Positions 8,201 through 17,562 of a stretch of DNA of 64,000 nt are shown here, in pieces. How positions within the stretch are numbered: the stretch's first letter is position 1; each line of letters starts with the position of its first letter. Origin of the DNA: Haloarcula marismortui ATCC 43049 (lineage in GTDB: Archaea > Halobacteriota > Halobacteria > Halobacteriales > Haloarculaceae); NCBI RefSeq assembly GCF_000011085.1, contig NC_006396.1:1054001-1118000 (forward strand), in the 5' to 3' direction. The notes under the pieces were generated by a model that was not told the DNA's origin, ran no database searches, and saw only the letters and a program-made list of their open reading frames with translations. A program made the position numbers and the translations under genes.

Positions 8201-8866
8201 TTACCACTCCCCCGAAGCCCCGATTTCACCGGCAAAGTGGGTGAAAAACTCGTCCATGAATTCCCGGCGTGTCTGACCGAGACGCCGGCCGGGTTGGGTG
8301 TACAGCGTATCTAATCGTTCCTGCGCCCAGTCTCGAAGCAGTTCGATATCCGGAGAATTCGACGTTCCGAGGTCGGTAGCTGACGTGTCATCGATGACCG
8401 CGTATTTCTCACCCGTCCGCCCAGACCGCTCGCCGACGATACAGGCCAGTCGGACGAGTCCGCGTGCCCCGGCAGCGTCCAGCTTGTCCGCATCGAAGAG
8501 GAGTTTCGCCTCCAGCGTTCTTGGCTCCGGCGAACTCGTGCGGATACTGTGTGCTTGAATGCAGTGTTTGATACGGCCGATTCGGTCGGGTTTCACGCCT
8601 TCGGCCGCGAGTAGCTGTGCGGCTTCCGCCGTGGCCCAGTCGTCGTGGTCATCAATTTCACCGGCCCGCTCCCGGGGCCGACCGATATCGTGGAGCCACG
8701 CTGATGCGGCAAGGACATCCCGGTCGACCGATCCATTGCAGTCGCCCGCGAGCCGAAGCGCGATGTCTCGAACTCGCTTGGCGTGAAACTGGTCGTGCGC
8801 TGGGAGGGCGTCGTCGTAGTACGGCATCGACAGTGTTCGAGCGAGGGGACCCAGTTCCTGTGTCAT
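8201..8866 (-). CDS. HD-domain phosphohydrolase
   Basis: A 221-residue protein with the HD metal-site pattern: His in DQFHAKRV (about residue 28), the HD pair in ASAWLHDIGRP (about 60), a later His in CIQAHSIRT and Asp in LFDADKLDA. The family binds metals and hydrolyses nucleotides or phosphate esters; the substrate here is unknown. Most related annotations say only HD domain-containing protein. The start is the ATG giving MTQELGPLART. It lies 55 nt upstream of the DUF5783-like gene. Confidence 0.85.
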   Translation of the reverse strand: MTQELGPLARTLSMPYYDDALPAHDQFHAKRVRDIALRLAGDCNGSVDRDVLAASAWLHDIGRPRERAGEIDDHDDWATAEAAQLLAAEGVKPDRIGRIKHCIQAHSIRTSSPEPRTLEAKLLFDADKLDAAGARGLVRLACIVGERSGRTGEKYAVIDDTSATDLGTSNSPDIELLRDWAQERLDTLYTQPGRRLGQTRREFMDEFFTHFAGEIGASGEW

Positions 8867-8951
8867 TAGCGGCAGTGGCACCTCGCGTGCCGGCTGGAAT
8901 AATTGCTATGGAATGTGCCAGCCTCACTGACATGACACAGAGTGGAGCCAC

Positions 8952-9611
8952 TCAGCAGGAGTCAAGCAGGTCATCAAGGAGTTTTCGCTGGGCCGCAGCG
9001 AGGTGCTCGGTAAACGTCGAAGTGGAGATATCCAGCGCGTCGGCCACGTCACCGGCGGTCGCATCGCGCGGATGTTCGAAATAGCCCATCTCGTGGGCCC
9101 GAGCCAGCACCTCGCGCTGGCGGCTAGTCAGTTTTGCGCGGTCAAGCACGACCGGCCGGTCCGCCTCGGTGGGGGTGTCTTCCAGTAGCCGCCGGAGTTT
9201 GACGGCCTCGCCTTCCGACTGGAGGTCAGCGACAATCTCTCGCAGGGTCGGAACATCGTCAACGAGGAAGGTGACGACGAGGGATTCGGTGTCCGCCGTG
9301 AACTCATGAACGACGCAGCCGGCTGCTTCGATACGTTCACACACGCAGCCCTGCCCGGCCGCTCTGGACAGTTGGAAAACGTGTCGCTGCTCGTAGGCGA
9401 ACACGTGGTCAACGTTCAGACCATCGGTCTGTAGCACTGACGGCGGCCCGTCACCACCTTTGAGGGTAAACTCTTCGATGACGGGGTCAGCAGCGGCACT
9501 CGTTACGCTTCGGGAGACCGACGACACTGACCACTCCTCATCAGCGTGGGGCTGTACGTGACAGGACCGAGGACCGAACACTTCGACCTCGGCGAGTATT
9601 CGGCCCGACAT
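8952..9611 (-). CDS. narO: NarO-like HTH regulator of nitrate respiration
   Basis: The protein has 219 residues. The C-terminus (about 155-219) is a bacterio-opsin activator-type helix-turn-helix (LTSRQREVLARAHEMGYFEHPRDATAGDVADAL, then STFTEHL). The N-terminal half carries Cys17, Cys89, Cys91 and Cys99, that is C-xn-C-x-C-x7-C. As I recall, the Haloferax regulators NarO and DmsR have this motif and probably sense redox or oxygen through an iron-sulfur centre. It diverges from the narA operon across 179 nt that hold a 12-bp palindrome. A paralogue with the same C-x-C-x7-C precedes the dms genes. Confidence 0.82.
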   Translation of the reverse strand: MSGRILAEVEVFGPRSCHVQPHADEEWSVSSVSRSVTSAAADPVIEEFTLKGGDGPPSVLQTDGLNVDHVFAYEQRHVFQLSRAAGQGCVCERIEAAGCVVHEFTADTESLVVTFLVDDVPTLREIVADLQSEGEAVKLRRLLEDTPTEADRPVVLDRAKLTSRQREVLARAHEMGYFEHPRDATAGDVADALDISTSTFTEHLAAAQRKLLDDLLDSC

Positions 9612-9649
9612 GTTCGATAGATGACTCGGCTCACATAAGAAAGGTCACG

Positions 9650-9669
9650 CGAACATGTTCGTATAAAAA
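9650..9669 (+). promoter_or_regulatory. narA promoter: 12-bp palindrome and TATA box
   Basis: CGAACATGTTCG at 9650-9661 is a perfect palindrome immediately followed by the TATA box TATAAAAAA at 9663-9671. Directly upstream of TATA is where archaeal activators usually bind, so this is a likely operator for the adjacent NarO-like protein. A near copy (GACATGTTCG) overlaps the start codon of narO at about 9606-9616 and may allow self-regulation. Transcription should start near 9695, leaving a leader of about 95 nt before narA. Factor identity is inferred. Confidence 0.65.
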
Positions 9670-9790
9670 ACCGCCATATAATGGGCCTAAGATGTCGGGC
9701 TGGCAGTTCATCGGGGTGCTGGCATAAACCCCGAATACAGCGACGCAGATAGCCGTTCGAATCGCTGGCGAACCGAGATAACACAAGATT

Positions 9791-10366
9791 ATGAGACGCA
9801 ACACGATACTCATCGGTCTGTTGATAACAGCGGTGTTGCTGCCGATGTGGTACGTCGCCTTGCACGGCGAACCACCGTCGGAGGAAATCGCTATCGACGA
9901 GAGCGTCAGCGACATCCGGCCGCTCGAAAGCCCAGTAGAGACGCCGAACAAACTGTCGCCGAGCCAGGTCGGTGTCGTCGTCTGGGTCGCCCTGTTCGGT
10001 CTCGTGGGCGTGCTGACGGCCGCCCACCAGTTTATGAACAGGGCGGTCCGGCCGCCCGACGAGGCCGAGCCGGTCACCGACGGCGGGACCGTTTCGCTGC
10101 CGTGGCTCAACACGGACCACCGCTGGGTCGTCGAGTACCACGACGCCTCGGACGCCATAGAAGGACTCGTCGCCATGAGCGGGCTGACGGTCCTCTCTAT
10201 CGTCTTCGCGGCGCTGTTCACCGGCGAGTACCTCACGCTCGCCCGCACCCAGTACTTCGGGCTGTACGCGACTGGGATGTTCCTCTCGCTCGCGCTCTCG
10301 ACGGTCGCGTACTACGCCTGGTTCATGCCACACGTCGAAGTCGCCGAGATCAGGGGGCACGAATGA
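9791..10366 (+). CDS. narA: NarA, membrane protein of the nitrate reductase operon
   Basis: A 191-residue protein with four hydrophobic segments (about 6-24, 58-79, 125-147 and 156-178) and a polar stretch between the first two. It is the first gene of the operon, matching the position of narA in haloarchaeal narABCGHJ clusters. Its role is not defined; the position before a Rieske protein and cytochrome b suggests a membrane part of the quinol-oxidising module. The stop overlaps the next start (ATGATAG), so narB is translationally coupled. Confidence 0.8.
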   Translation: MRRNTILIGLLITAVLLPMWYVALHGEPPSEEIAIDESVSDIRPLESPVETPNKLSPSQVGVVVWVALFGLVGVLTAAHQFMNRAVRPPDEAEPVTDGGTVSLPWLNTDHRWVVEYHDASDAIEGLVAMSGLTVLSIVFAALFTGEYLTLARTQYFGLYATGMFLSLALSTVAYYAWFMPHVEVAEIRGHE

Positions 10367-11019
10367 TAGACTATCCGAAACCCGATGACGACGACGAGGA
10401 ACAGGGCGACGACTGCTCGTGTGACGGGGCCACCGGTACATCTCCAACGCTGTACGGGGACGCCCGTGCGGAACTCCGCCGGCGTGACTTCGCGAAGTTC
10501 CTCGCGACCGTCGGCGGCCTGACTGCCGTCGCCAGCCTCACCGCGCCCCTCGCCAGCACCACGCAGGTGTTTGAGCGAGGCTACAAGGGACCTGTGTACT
10601 CCGACGGCATCCACCTCGTCGACGGCGAAGGCGAGCGCATCACCGAGGGCCGACTCTCCGAGGGCGAACACATGACTGTGTTCCCGGAGCCACGACCCGG
10701 CATCGAGGACGCGCCCACACTGCTGGTGCGCTACGCCGAGTCCGACTACGGCAGCGACATCTCGGAGGGGTTCACAGTCAACGGCTACGCCGCCTTCTCG
10801 AAGGTGTGTACCCACGCCGGCTGTATGGTCTCGGATCGGGAGGAGGACCTGGTCGTCTGTCCCTGCCACTTCGGGAAATTCAACGTTCTGGAGGGGGCGG
10901 CAGTCAGTGGCGGCCCGCCGGGACGACCGCTCCCACAGCTCCCGATTACGATGACCAGCGACGGATTCCTCGTCGCCACCGGTGACTTCGAGGGGCCAGT
11001 CGGCCCCGGAGGTGGATAA
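10363..11019 (+). CDS. narB: NarB, Rieske iron-sulfur protein
   Basis: A 218-residue protein with an acidic N-terminus, a twin-arginine membrane anchor ([23 protein letters not shown], about 32-54) and a Rieske domain. The cluster ligands are intact in CTHAGC (about residue 147) and CPCHFG (about 166), giving two Cys and two His for a 2Fe-2S centre. The protein should lie on the outer face and pass electrons from quinol, through the cytochrome b made by the next gene, toward the outward-facing reductase. The start overlaps the narA stop and the stop overlaps the narC start. Confidence 0.94.
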   Translation: MIDYPKPDDDDEEQGDDCSCDGATGTSPTLYGDARAELRRRDFAKFLATVGGLTAVASLTAPLASTTQVFERGYKGPVYSDGIHLVDGEGERITEGRLSEGEHMTVFPEPRPGIEDAPTLLVRYAESDYGSDISEGFTVNGYAAFSKVCTHAGCMVSDREEDLVVCPCHFGKFNVLEGAAVSGGPPGRPLPQLPITMTSDGFLVATGDFEGPVGPGGG

Positions 11020-12413
11020 TGTCCCGCGCCAAAGCCGTCTACGACTGGTTCGACACGCGCCTCGACCTGGAGAACGGCCAGACGTTCCTCGGCAAGGCGT
11101 TCCCGGCCGAGGACTCGTTCCTGCTGGGCGAGGTGGCGCTGTTCTGTTTCCTCCTCCTGATTCTGTCGGGGGTCTTCCTCGGGTTCTTCTTCGAACCCTC
11201 AACCTCCGACGTGGAGTACGACGGCAGCGTCCAGAAGTTCCAGGGCGAGGAGATGCCCGAAGCGTTCGTCTCGGTGTTGCACATCACCTATGACGTGCCC
11301 TTCGGGATGTTCATCCGCCGGCTCCACCACTGGGCGGCCCACCTCTTTGTCGCCTCCATCGGGTTGCACATGTTACGGGTGTTCTTCACGGGCGCGTACC
11401 GCAATCCGCGGGAGCCGAACTGGATCGTCGGCACCGGCCTCGCGGCCCTCTCGATGGGCGCGGCCTACACCGGCTACGCGCTGCCGTTCGACGAGTTCGC
11501 GGCCACGGCCACGAGCATCGGCTACAACCTCACCATCTCCATCCCCCTGTTAGGTGATTTCCTCGGCCAGGTGGTGTTCGGAGGGGAGTTCCCCTCCAGC
11601 GCCACCATCCCGCGGCTGTACTTCCTGCACGTCCTCGTGATACCGGCGGCTATTGCCGTGGGGCTGGCCGTCCACATGGCCATCCTCATCCGACAGAAAC
11701 ACACCGAAGCCCCGCGGGACGGCGACGTGACCGGCGGCCGTCAGTCCGTCGACGAGGACGACGACGACATCATCATCGGCCTGCCCGCGTTCCCGAATCA
11801 GGCCGCCGTCTCCGCGGTGGTGTTTTTCGTCACCGCGGCGACGCTGTCGGCGCTTGCGGGCCTGCTGCCGGTCCACAACGTCGCCGAATACGGCCCGAAC
11901 GACCCCGCATCTACGCCAGCCCTCATCATGCCGGACTGGTTTCTGATGTGGGTGTACGGCTTCCTGAAGCTCCTGCCACAGATCAGCTTCAACGTCGGCC
12001 CGGCCCACATCAACGGGGAGTTTGTCGGCGGCATCGTCCTCCCGGGGCTGGTGTTTGCCGCGGTCGCAATCTGGCCATTCATCGATCGGACGGAACCGAC
12101 CCACTTCACCGCGGACCCGCTGGACCGGGCCTGGCAGACCGGTGTGGGCGTGGCCGCCGTCGCGTTCATCATGATCGCCTCGATTGCGGGGATGAACAAC
12201 ATCCTCGCGGACCAGGTGCTCGGAACGACGACGAACGTGGTCAACCCCATCCTGACGGCCGCGCTGCTGGTCGTCCCACCCATCTTCGGCGGCATCACGT
12301 ACCTGCTGTTGCGCGACGGCGAGCCCACGCCGGCACAGGAGAGCGACGTGGCCGCGGACGGCGGCTCCGTCGGGGATGAACCAGATAACACCGAACCGGA
12401 GGGAGACGGATGA
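11019..12413 (+). CDS. narC: NarC, cytochrome b of the nitrate reductase system
   Basis: A 464-residue polytopic protein resembling fused cytochrome b6 and subunit IV. Haem-ligand histidines appear in [11 protein letters not shown] / [10 protein letters not shown] and in YFLHVLVIP / GLAVHMAIL, the usual four-helix haem b site. The PDWF and YG segments near residue 305 resemble the quinol-site PEWY region. The final 30 residues form an acidic tail. With NarB it makes a small bc-like module, unlike the NarI anchor of bacteria. The stop overlaps the following start (ATGA). Confidence 0.94.
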   Translation: MSRAKAVYDWFDTRLDLENGQTFLGKAFPAEDSFLLGEVALFCFLLLILSGVFLGFFFEPSTSDVEYDGSVQKFQGEEMPEAFVSVLHITYDVPFGMFIRRLHHWAAHLFVASIGLHMLRVFFTGAYRNPREPNWIVGTGLAALSMGAAYTGYALPFDEFAATATSIGYNLTISIPLLGDFLGQVVFGGEFPSSATIPRLYFLHVLVIPAAIAVGLAVHMAILIRQKHTEAPRDGDVTGGRQSVDEDDDDIIIGLPAFPNQAAVSAVVFFVTAATLSALAGLLPVHNVAEYGPNDPASTPALIMPDWFLMWVYGFLKLLPQISFNVGPAHINGEFVGGIVLPGLVFAAVAIWPFIDRTEPTHFTADPLDRAWQTGVGVAAVAFIMIASIAGMNNILADQVLGTTTNVVNPILTAALLVVPPIFGGITYLLLRDGEPTPAQESDVAADGGSVGDEPDNTEPEGDG

Positions 12414-12592
12414 CTGCGAGCGTCGAGCTCACAGAGCGGCAGTATCGCCTGCTGGATACGACGAGCAAGCTGGTCGGCCTCGCGCTGGTCGCCGCCGGCC
12501 TCGAAGTCGGCGGCGGCACGCTCGCCGGCATCGCACTGGCTATCGTCGGGGCTGCCTGCGCGACTGCGACAGTGTTCATCACCAATGAGTAG
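12410..12592 (+). CDS. Small two-span membrane protein in the nar operon
   Basis: A 60-residue protein: polar residues 1-17 ([17 protein letters not shown]), then two close hydrophobic segments (about 19-34 and 37-56) rich in Gly and Ala. It overlaps narC by 4 nt at its start and narG by 8 nt at its end, so it is almost surely co-translated with them. No catalytic residues are visible. It may be an assembly or anchoring subunit between the membrane module and the reductase. Confidence 0.8.
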   Translation: MTASVELTERQYRLLDTTSKLVGLALVAAGLEVGGGTLAGIALAIVGAACATATVFITNE

Positions 12593-15443
12593 AAACGACC
12601 TGACCGACGACGAGGGGGACAGTGCTGGAATCAGTCGCCGCGACTTCGTTCGTGGCCTCGGAGCCGCATCGCTGCTTGGCGCGACGGGGCTGTCCTTCGC
12701 CGACGACGGCATGGACGGCCTCGAAGCGGTCGACGACCCCATCGGGTCGTATCCGTATCGGGACTGGGAGGACCTGTACCGCGACGAGTGGGACTGGGAC
12801 TCCGTCGCCCGCTCGACCCACAGCGTCAACTGCACCGGCTCCTGTTCGTGGAACGTCTACGTCAAGGACGGCCAGGTCTGGCGCGAGGAACAGGCCGGCG
12901 ACTACCCGACGTTCGACGAGAGCCTCCCCGACCCCAATCCACGGGGCTGCCAGAAGGGGGCGTGTTACACCGACTACGTCAACGCCGACCAGCGCGTGCT
13001 CCACCCCTTGCGCCGCACGGGCGAGCGCGGCGAGGGCCAGTGGGAGCGGATTAGCTGGGACGAGGCGCTGACCGAAATCGCCGACCACGTCATCGACGAG
13101 GTGCAGGCGGGCCGGTACGACGCGATTTCGGGCTTTACCCCCATTCCGGCCATGTCCCCAGTAAGCTTCGCCTCCGGCTCCCGGCTGGTCAATCTGCTCG
13201 GCGGTGTCTCCCATAGCTTCTACGACTGGTACTCGGACCTGCCGCCGGGCCAGCCGATTACGTGGGGCACCCAGACGGACAACGCCGAGTCCGCCGACTG
13301 GCACAACGCCGATTACATCATCGCCTGGGGGTCGAACATCAACGTCACGCGCATCCCCGACGCGAAGTACTTCCTCGACGCCGGCTACGAGGGCGCAAAG
13401 CGGGTCGGTATCTTCACCGACTACTCCCAGACGGCCATCCACACCGACGAGTGGCTCTCGCCCCACGGCGGCAGCGACACCGCGCTCGCGCTGGGCATGG
13501 CCCAGACCATCGTCGACGAGGGACTGCACGACGAGGCACACCTCAAAGAGCAGACCGACATGCCGCTGCTCGTTCGGGAGGACACCGGGAAGTTCCTCCG
13601 GGCGAGCGAGGTCGGCCTCGCCGAGGATGCCGACGACCCCGAGAAGGTCTTCGTTATGGTCGACGCCGACGGCACCCTCCGTCGTGCACCCGGTTCGCTC
13701 GGCGAGCGGGACGGCCAGAAGGATTACTCCGCGAGCATCGAACTCGACTTCGACCCGCAGTTATCGGTCGAGCGGAGCGTCGATACCGACGAGGGCAGCG
13801 TCGCGGTCCGGTCGGTCTGGGAGAACCTCACCGACGAGCTCAGCCAGTATACGCCGGACGTTGTCCACGAAGAGACCGGCGTCGGCGAGAACACCTACCA
13901 GCGAGTCGCACGTGAGTTCGCCGAGGCCGACGCCGCGAAAATCATCCACGGCAAGGGCGTCAACGACTGGTACCACAACGACCTTGGCAACCGCGCCATC
14001 CAGTTGCTCGTGACGCTGACGGGGAACCTCGGCGACCCCGGCACCGGACTGGACCACTACGTCGGCCAGGAGAAGATCTGGTCGTTCCACGGCTGGAAGG
14101 TGCTCTCGTTCCCGACCGGGAACGTCCGCGGCGTCCCGACGACGCTGTGGACCTACTTCCACGCAGGTATCCTCGACAACACTGATCCGGACACCGCAGA
14201 GAAGATACGCGAGTCCATCGACAAGGGATGGATGCCGGTCTACCCCGAGGAACGGGACGACGGGAACCGACCGGACCCGTCCACGATGTTCGTCTGGCGC
14301 GGGAACTACTTCAACCAGGCCAAGGGCAACGTCGCCCTCGAAGAACAGCTCTGGCCCAAACTCGATCTCGTCGTCGACATCAACTTCCGGATGGACTCGA
14401 CGGCGATGTACTCCGACATCGTCCTGCCGGCGGCCAGCCACTACGAGAAGTACGATCTCTCGGAGACGGACATGCACACCTACGTGCACCCGTTCACGCC
14501 GGCCGTCGAACCGCTCGGCGAGGCCAAGACCGACTGGGAGATATTCCGCCTGCTCGCCGAGAAGATACAAGAGCGCGCCCAGGAACGCGGTGTCGAGCCG
14601 ATCGAGGACCGCAAGTTCGACCGGACCATCGATCTCACGACCATCTACGACGACTACGTCCGTGACTGGGAGACCGGCGAAGAACAAGGGCTCGTCGAAG
14701 ACAAAGCCGCGGCGGAGTTCATCCTCGAACACTCTGAGGAGACCAACCCCGAGGGCAGCGACGAGCAGATAACCTTCGACGACATCGACGAGCAACCACA
14801 GCGGTTCCTCGAAGCTGGCGACCACTGGAGTTCCGACATCAAAGACGACGAGGCGTACGTCCCGTGGCAGGACTACGTCCACGATAAGAACCCGTGGCCG
14901 ACCTTCACCGGCCGCCAGCAGTACTACATCGACCACGACTGGTATCTCGAACTCGGCGAGGAACTCCCGACCCACAAGGAGGGGCCGGAGAACACCGGCG
15001 GGGACTACCCGCTGTCGTACAACACGCCTCACGGTCGTTGGTCCATCCACTCGACGTGGCGCGACGACACCAAGATGCTCAGGCTCCAGCGCGGCGAGCC
15101 CGTGGTGTACCTGAACCCCGAGGACGCCCAGCAGCGGGGCATCGAGGACGGTGACACCGTGGAGGTGTACAACGACCTCGGGAGCGTCGAGGTGCAGGCG
15201 AAGATCTACCCCTCCAGCGAACCGGGGACCGTCCGGCACTTCTTCTCCTGGGAGAAGTTCCAGTACCCCGACCGGGACAACTTCAACACGCTCGTCCCGA
15301 TGTACATGAAGCCGACCCAGCTGGTCCAGTACCCGGAAGACACCGGGGAACACCTGCACTTCTTCCCGAACTACTGGGGGCCGACCGGGGTCAACAGCGA
15401 CGTGCGTGTCGATGTCCGACCGAGCGGAGGTGACACCGAATGA
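12585..15443 (+). CDS. narG: NarG, nitrate reductase catalytic subunit
   Basis: A 952-residue molybdopterin enzyme that reduces nitrate to nitrite. A twin-arginine signal (ISRRDFVRGLGAASLLG, residues 16-32) shows export, so the active site faces outside, as known for archaeal Nar. His79, Cys83, Cys87 and Cys122 form the FS0 4Fe-4S site with the NarG-type His ligand. Asp218, in YDWYSDLPPGQPITWG, aligns with the Asp ligand of molybdenum in bacterial NarG. These residues separate it from periplasmic (Cys ligand) and DMSO-type (Ser ligand) enzymes. It overlaps the small membrane protein gene and narH. Confidence 0.97.
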   Translation: MSRNDLTDDEGDSAGISRRDFVRGLGAASLLGATGLSFADDGMDGLEAVDDPIGSYPYRDWEDLYRDEWDWDSVARSTHSVNCTGSCSWNVYVKDGQVWREEQAGDYPTFDESLPDPNPRGCQKGACYTDYVNADQRVLHPLRRTGERGEGQWERISWDEALTEIADHVIDEVQAGRYDAISGFTPIPAMSPVSFASGSRLVNLLGGVSHSFYDWYSDLPPGQPITWGTQTDNAESADWHNADYIIAWGSNINVTRIPDAKYFLDAGYEGAKRVGIFTDYSQTAIHTDEWLSPHGGSDTALALGMAQTIVDEGLHDEAHLKEQTDMPLLVREDTGKFLRASEVGLAEDADDPEKVFVMVDADGTLRRAPGSLGERDGQKDYSASIELDFDPQLSVERSVDTDEGSVAVRSVWENLTDELSQYTPDVVHEETGVGENTYQRVAREFAEADAAKIIHGKGVNDWYHNDLGNRAIQLLVTLTGNLGDPGTGLDHYVGQEKIWSFHGWKVLSFPTGNVRGVPTTLWTYFHAGILDNTDPDTAEKIRESIDKGWMPVYPEERDDGNRPDPSTMFVWRGNYFNQAKGNVALEEQLWPKLDLVVDINFRMDSTAMYSDIVLPAASHYEKYDLSETDMHTYVHPFTPAVEPLGEAKTDWEIFRLLAEKIQERAQERGVEPIEDRKFDRTIDLTTIYDDYVRDWETGEEQGLVEDKAAAEFILEHSEETNPEGSDEQITFDDIDEQPQRFLEAGDHWSSDIKDDEAYVPWQDYVHDKNPWPTFTGRQQYYIDHDWYLELGEELPTHKEGPENTGGDYPLSYNTPHGRWSIHSTWRDDTKMLRLQRGEPVVYLNPEDAQQRGIEDGDTVEVYNDLGSVEVQAKIYPSSEPGTVRHFFSWEKFQYPDRDNFNTLVPMYMKPTQLVQYPEDTGEHLHFFPNYWGPTGVNSDVRVDVRPSGGDTE

Positions 15444-16516
15444 GTACCGACCAACAGGACGACCAAGGCGAAGAGGACACGCTGGTCAACGTCGCTGACG
15501 GCGTCGACCACCAGGTCGCGATGGTGATGGACCTGAACAAGTGCATCGGCTGCCAGACGTGTACCATCGCCTGCAAGAACCTCTGGACGGAGGACGGCGG
15601 CAGCGAGTACATGTACTGGAACAACGTCGAGACCAAGCCCGGCGAGGGCTACCCCCGCGGCTGGGAGGACTCGGGCGGCGGGTGGAAATCCGGCGAGCAC
15701 AAGGAACGCCAGCCCGGCGAGATTCCCGACGAGGAGGACTACGGCCGCGCCTGGGAGTTCAACCACGAGGAGATCATGTACGAGGGTAGCGACGAGCCGC
15801 TGCGGCCCCGCGACGGCGCGGAGTGGGGGCCAAACTGGGACGAAGACCAGGGGGCCGGCGAGTACCCCAACAGCTACTACTTCTACCTCCCGCGTATCTG
15901 CAACCACTGCACCCATCCCTCCTGTGTCGAGGCCTGCCCACGCTCGGCGCTGTACAAGCGCCAGGAAGACGGCATCGTTCTCGTCGACCAGGACCGCTGT
16001 CGGGGCTACCGCTACTGCGTCGAGGGGTGTCCGTACAAGAAGGTGTACTACAACACTGTCTCGAAGAAATCCGAGAAGTGCATCTTCTGTTACCCCCGCA
16101 TCGAAGGGGAAGGCCCCGACGGGGAGACGTTCGCCCCGGCCTGTGCCGAGGAGTGCCCGCCCCAGCTCCGGCTGGTCGGCTTCCTCGACGACGAGGAGGG
16201 ACCGATCCACAAGCTCGTCAATGAGTACGAAGTGGCCCTCCCGCTCCATCCGGAGTTCCGCACGCAGCCGAACGTCTACTACATTCCACCCTTTGCCCCC
16301 GGGCAGCACACGGAGGACGGGGAGACAGTCGACATCGATCGGATTCCCCGTCAGTACCTCCGGGACCTGTTCGGCGACGGCGTCGACCAGGCGCTGGACA
16401 CCATCGAACGGGAGCGCCAGCGGGCCCGACAAGGCGAGGACAGCGAACTGATGGAGCTGCTCCAGGACAAGAACCCGGCCAAACAGTACCGACTGGAGGT
16501 GTTCGACGATGAGTGA
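15440..16516 (+). CDS. narH: NarH, nitrate reductase iron-sulfur subunit
   Basis: A 358-residue electron-transfer subunit with four cluster motifs: CIGCQTCTIACK (about 34-45), CNHCTHPSCVEACP (about 154-167), CRGYRYCVEGCP (about 188-199) and CIFC...PACAEECP (about 215-240). In the third motif a Tyr replaces the second Cys, where E. coli NarH has Trp, the signature of a 3Fe-4S cluster. There is no signal peptide, so it should travel with folded NarG through the Tat system. It overlaps narG by ATGA. An ORF through the following hairpin array starts inside its end. Confidence 0.96.
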   Translation: MSTDQQDDQGEEDTLVNVADGVDHQVAMVMDLNKCIGCQTCTIACKNLWTEDGGSEYMYWNNVETKPGEGYPRGWEDSGGGWKSGEHKERQPGEIPDEEDYGRAWEFNHEEIMYEGSDEPLRPRDGAEWGPNWDEDQGAGEYPNSYYFYLPRICNHCTHPSCVEACPRSALYKRQEDGIVLVDQDRCRGYRYCVEGCPYKKVYYNTVSKKSEKCIFCYPRIEGEGPDGETFAPACAEECPPQLRLVGFLDDEEGPIHKLVNEYEVALPLHPEFRTQPNVYYIPPFAPGQHTEDGETVDIDRIPRQYLRDLFGDGVDQALDTIERERQRARQGEDSELMELLQDKNPAKQYRLEVFDDE

Positions 16517-16539
16517 GCACCGCGAACGAACGTCGAGCT

Positions 16540-16718
16540 CGGAAGACCTGCGGTCTTCCGGCGTTCGAACGAGCGAGCGTAGTGAGCGAGTTCGAATCCG
16601 CTGGCGAATACGCCAGCGGTGTTCGAAGATGAGTAGCGAGCCGCTACGCGGCTCGGAAACGCGAGCGGGCGATGCCCGCGAGCGGTCCCAGTTGGCCGCC
16701 CCTGAGCGTGCTCAGGGG
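16540..16718 (+). repeat. Array of consecutive short hairpins between narH and the haem-subunit gene
   Basis: Five compact, perfectly paired stems occur in 179 nt: 16540-16560 (9 bp, 3-nt loop), 16598-16619 (9 bp, 4-nt loop), 16637-16655 (8 bp, 3-nt loop), 16665-16679 (6 bp, 3-nt loop) and 16699-16718 (8 bp, 4-nt loop). A sixth element pairs TTCGAAC at 16564-16570 with GTTCGAA at 16590-16596 around a GAGCGAGCG / AGTGAGCGAG core. A 75-codon frame (16509-16736) stays open through all of them, starting inside narH and ending inside the next gene. Its product would be rich in Arg and Ser, unlike haloarchaeal proteins, so I treat it as a palindrome insertion rather than a gene. Confidence 0.75.
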
Positions 16719-16728
16719 GTGGTCAACG

Positions 16729-17562
16729 ATGACTGACCACCGACGCACGCTCACACTCACGGCGGTGCTTTCGGCGCTCATCGTCGTCTCGACGGTGGCC
16801 GCGCCGATGGTGAGCGCCCGGCCAGCACACGAGATCCCGGTTTCGGAGGTATCGACGGCCGACCTCGCCGAACCGAACGCCGACGGCTGGGATGAGGTCC
16901 CGGCCTCGGACGTGCCGCTTTCGAGCGCCCCGAGTAGCGTGCCGAACGCCGACGACACGTCCGTCGAGACGGTCGACGTGCAGGCGGCGCGCACTGACGA
17001 GCGCCTGTTCGTCCGTCTGGAGTGGCACGACGCGACACAGGACATGAACGCTAGCGCCACGCGTGAGTTCGCCGACGCGGTCGCGGTCCAGTTCCCGACG
17101 AACACGAGTTCCCGGCCACCGATAGCGATGGGCGGCCCGGACAACCGCGTCAACGTCTGGTACTGGAGCGGAGCGACCGGAACCCAGGAACTGCTGGCCG
17201 GCGGCGCTGGCTCGACGACAGCGTTCGAGAACCCAACCGTGCAGGCGAACGCGAGTCACAGCGGCACTGGCGGCAACGCCACTTGGACGGTGGTCTACTC
17301 GCGCCAGCTTGACGCGCCGAGCGAGAACCGGACCGACCTGCGGACCGACGGCGACCTCGACGTGGCCTTCGCCGTCTGGAACGGCTCGAACGGCGAGCGC
17401 TCCGGCCAGAAAGCCGTCAGCGAGTGGCACTACTACCCGTTCAGCGGCGGCCCGCAGGGCCCGCCCTACGAGACGCTGCTGTGGAGCCTCGCCGGCATCG
17501 CTATCGTCGGCGTCGTCGGCGTCACCAGCTTCGGCATCTACCGCACACGGGGGGCCGAGTGA
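16729..17562 (+). CDS. Exported haem b-binding subunit (ethylbenzene dehydrogenase gamma-like)
   Basis: A 277-residue protein with an N-terminal signal or anchor (LTLTAVLSALIVVSTVAAPMVSA, about 7-29), an external domain and a C-terminal membrane helix (LLWSLAGIAIVGVVGVTSFGI, about 249-269). The external part (TVDVQAARTDERLFVRLEWHDATQD, then FADAVAVQFP, later VAFAVWNGSNGERSGQKAVSEWHYY) resembles the haem b domain of ethylbenzene dehydrogenase and dimethylsulfide dehydrogenase gamma subunits. It could link the cytochrome b/Rieske module to NarGH outside the cell. Start ATG 16729 lies inside the preceding palindromic ORF (ATGACTGA). Confidence 0.8.
   Translation: MTDHRRTLTLTAVLSALIVVSTVAAPMVSARPAHEIPVSEVSTADLAEPNADGWDEVPASDVPLSSAPSSVPNADDTSVETVDVQAARTDERLFVRLEWHDATQDMNASATREFADAVAVQFPTNTSSRPPIAMGGPDNRVNVWYWSGATGTQELLAGGAGSTTAFENPTVQANASHSGTGGNATWTVVYSRQLDAPSENRTDLRTDGDLDVAFAVWNGSNGERSGQKAVSEWHYYPFSGGPQGPPYETLLWSLAGIAIVGVVGVTSFGIYRTRGAE

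Noticed and set aside
16509-16736. The 75-codon ORF across the hairpin array as a protein-coding gene.
   Set aside because: Its product is Arg/Ser-rich and made by palindromes rather than by acidic haloarchaeal codons. It is reported as a repeat array and a finding instead.
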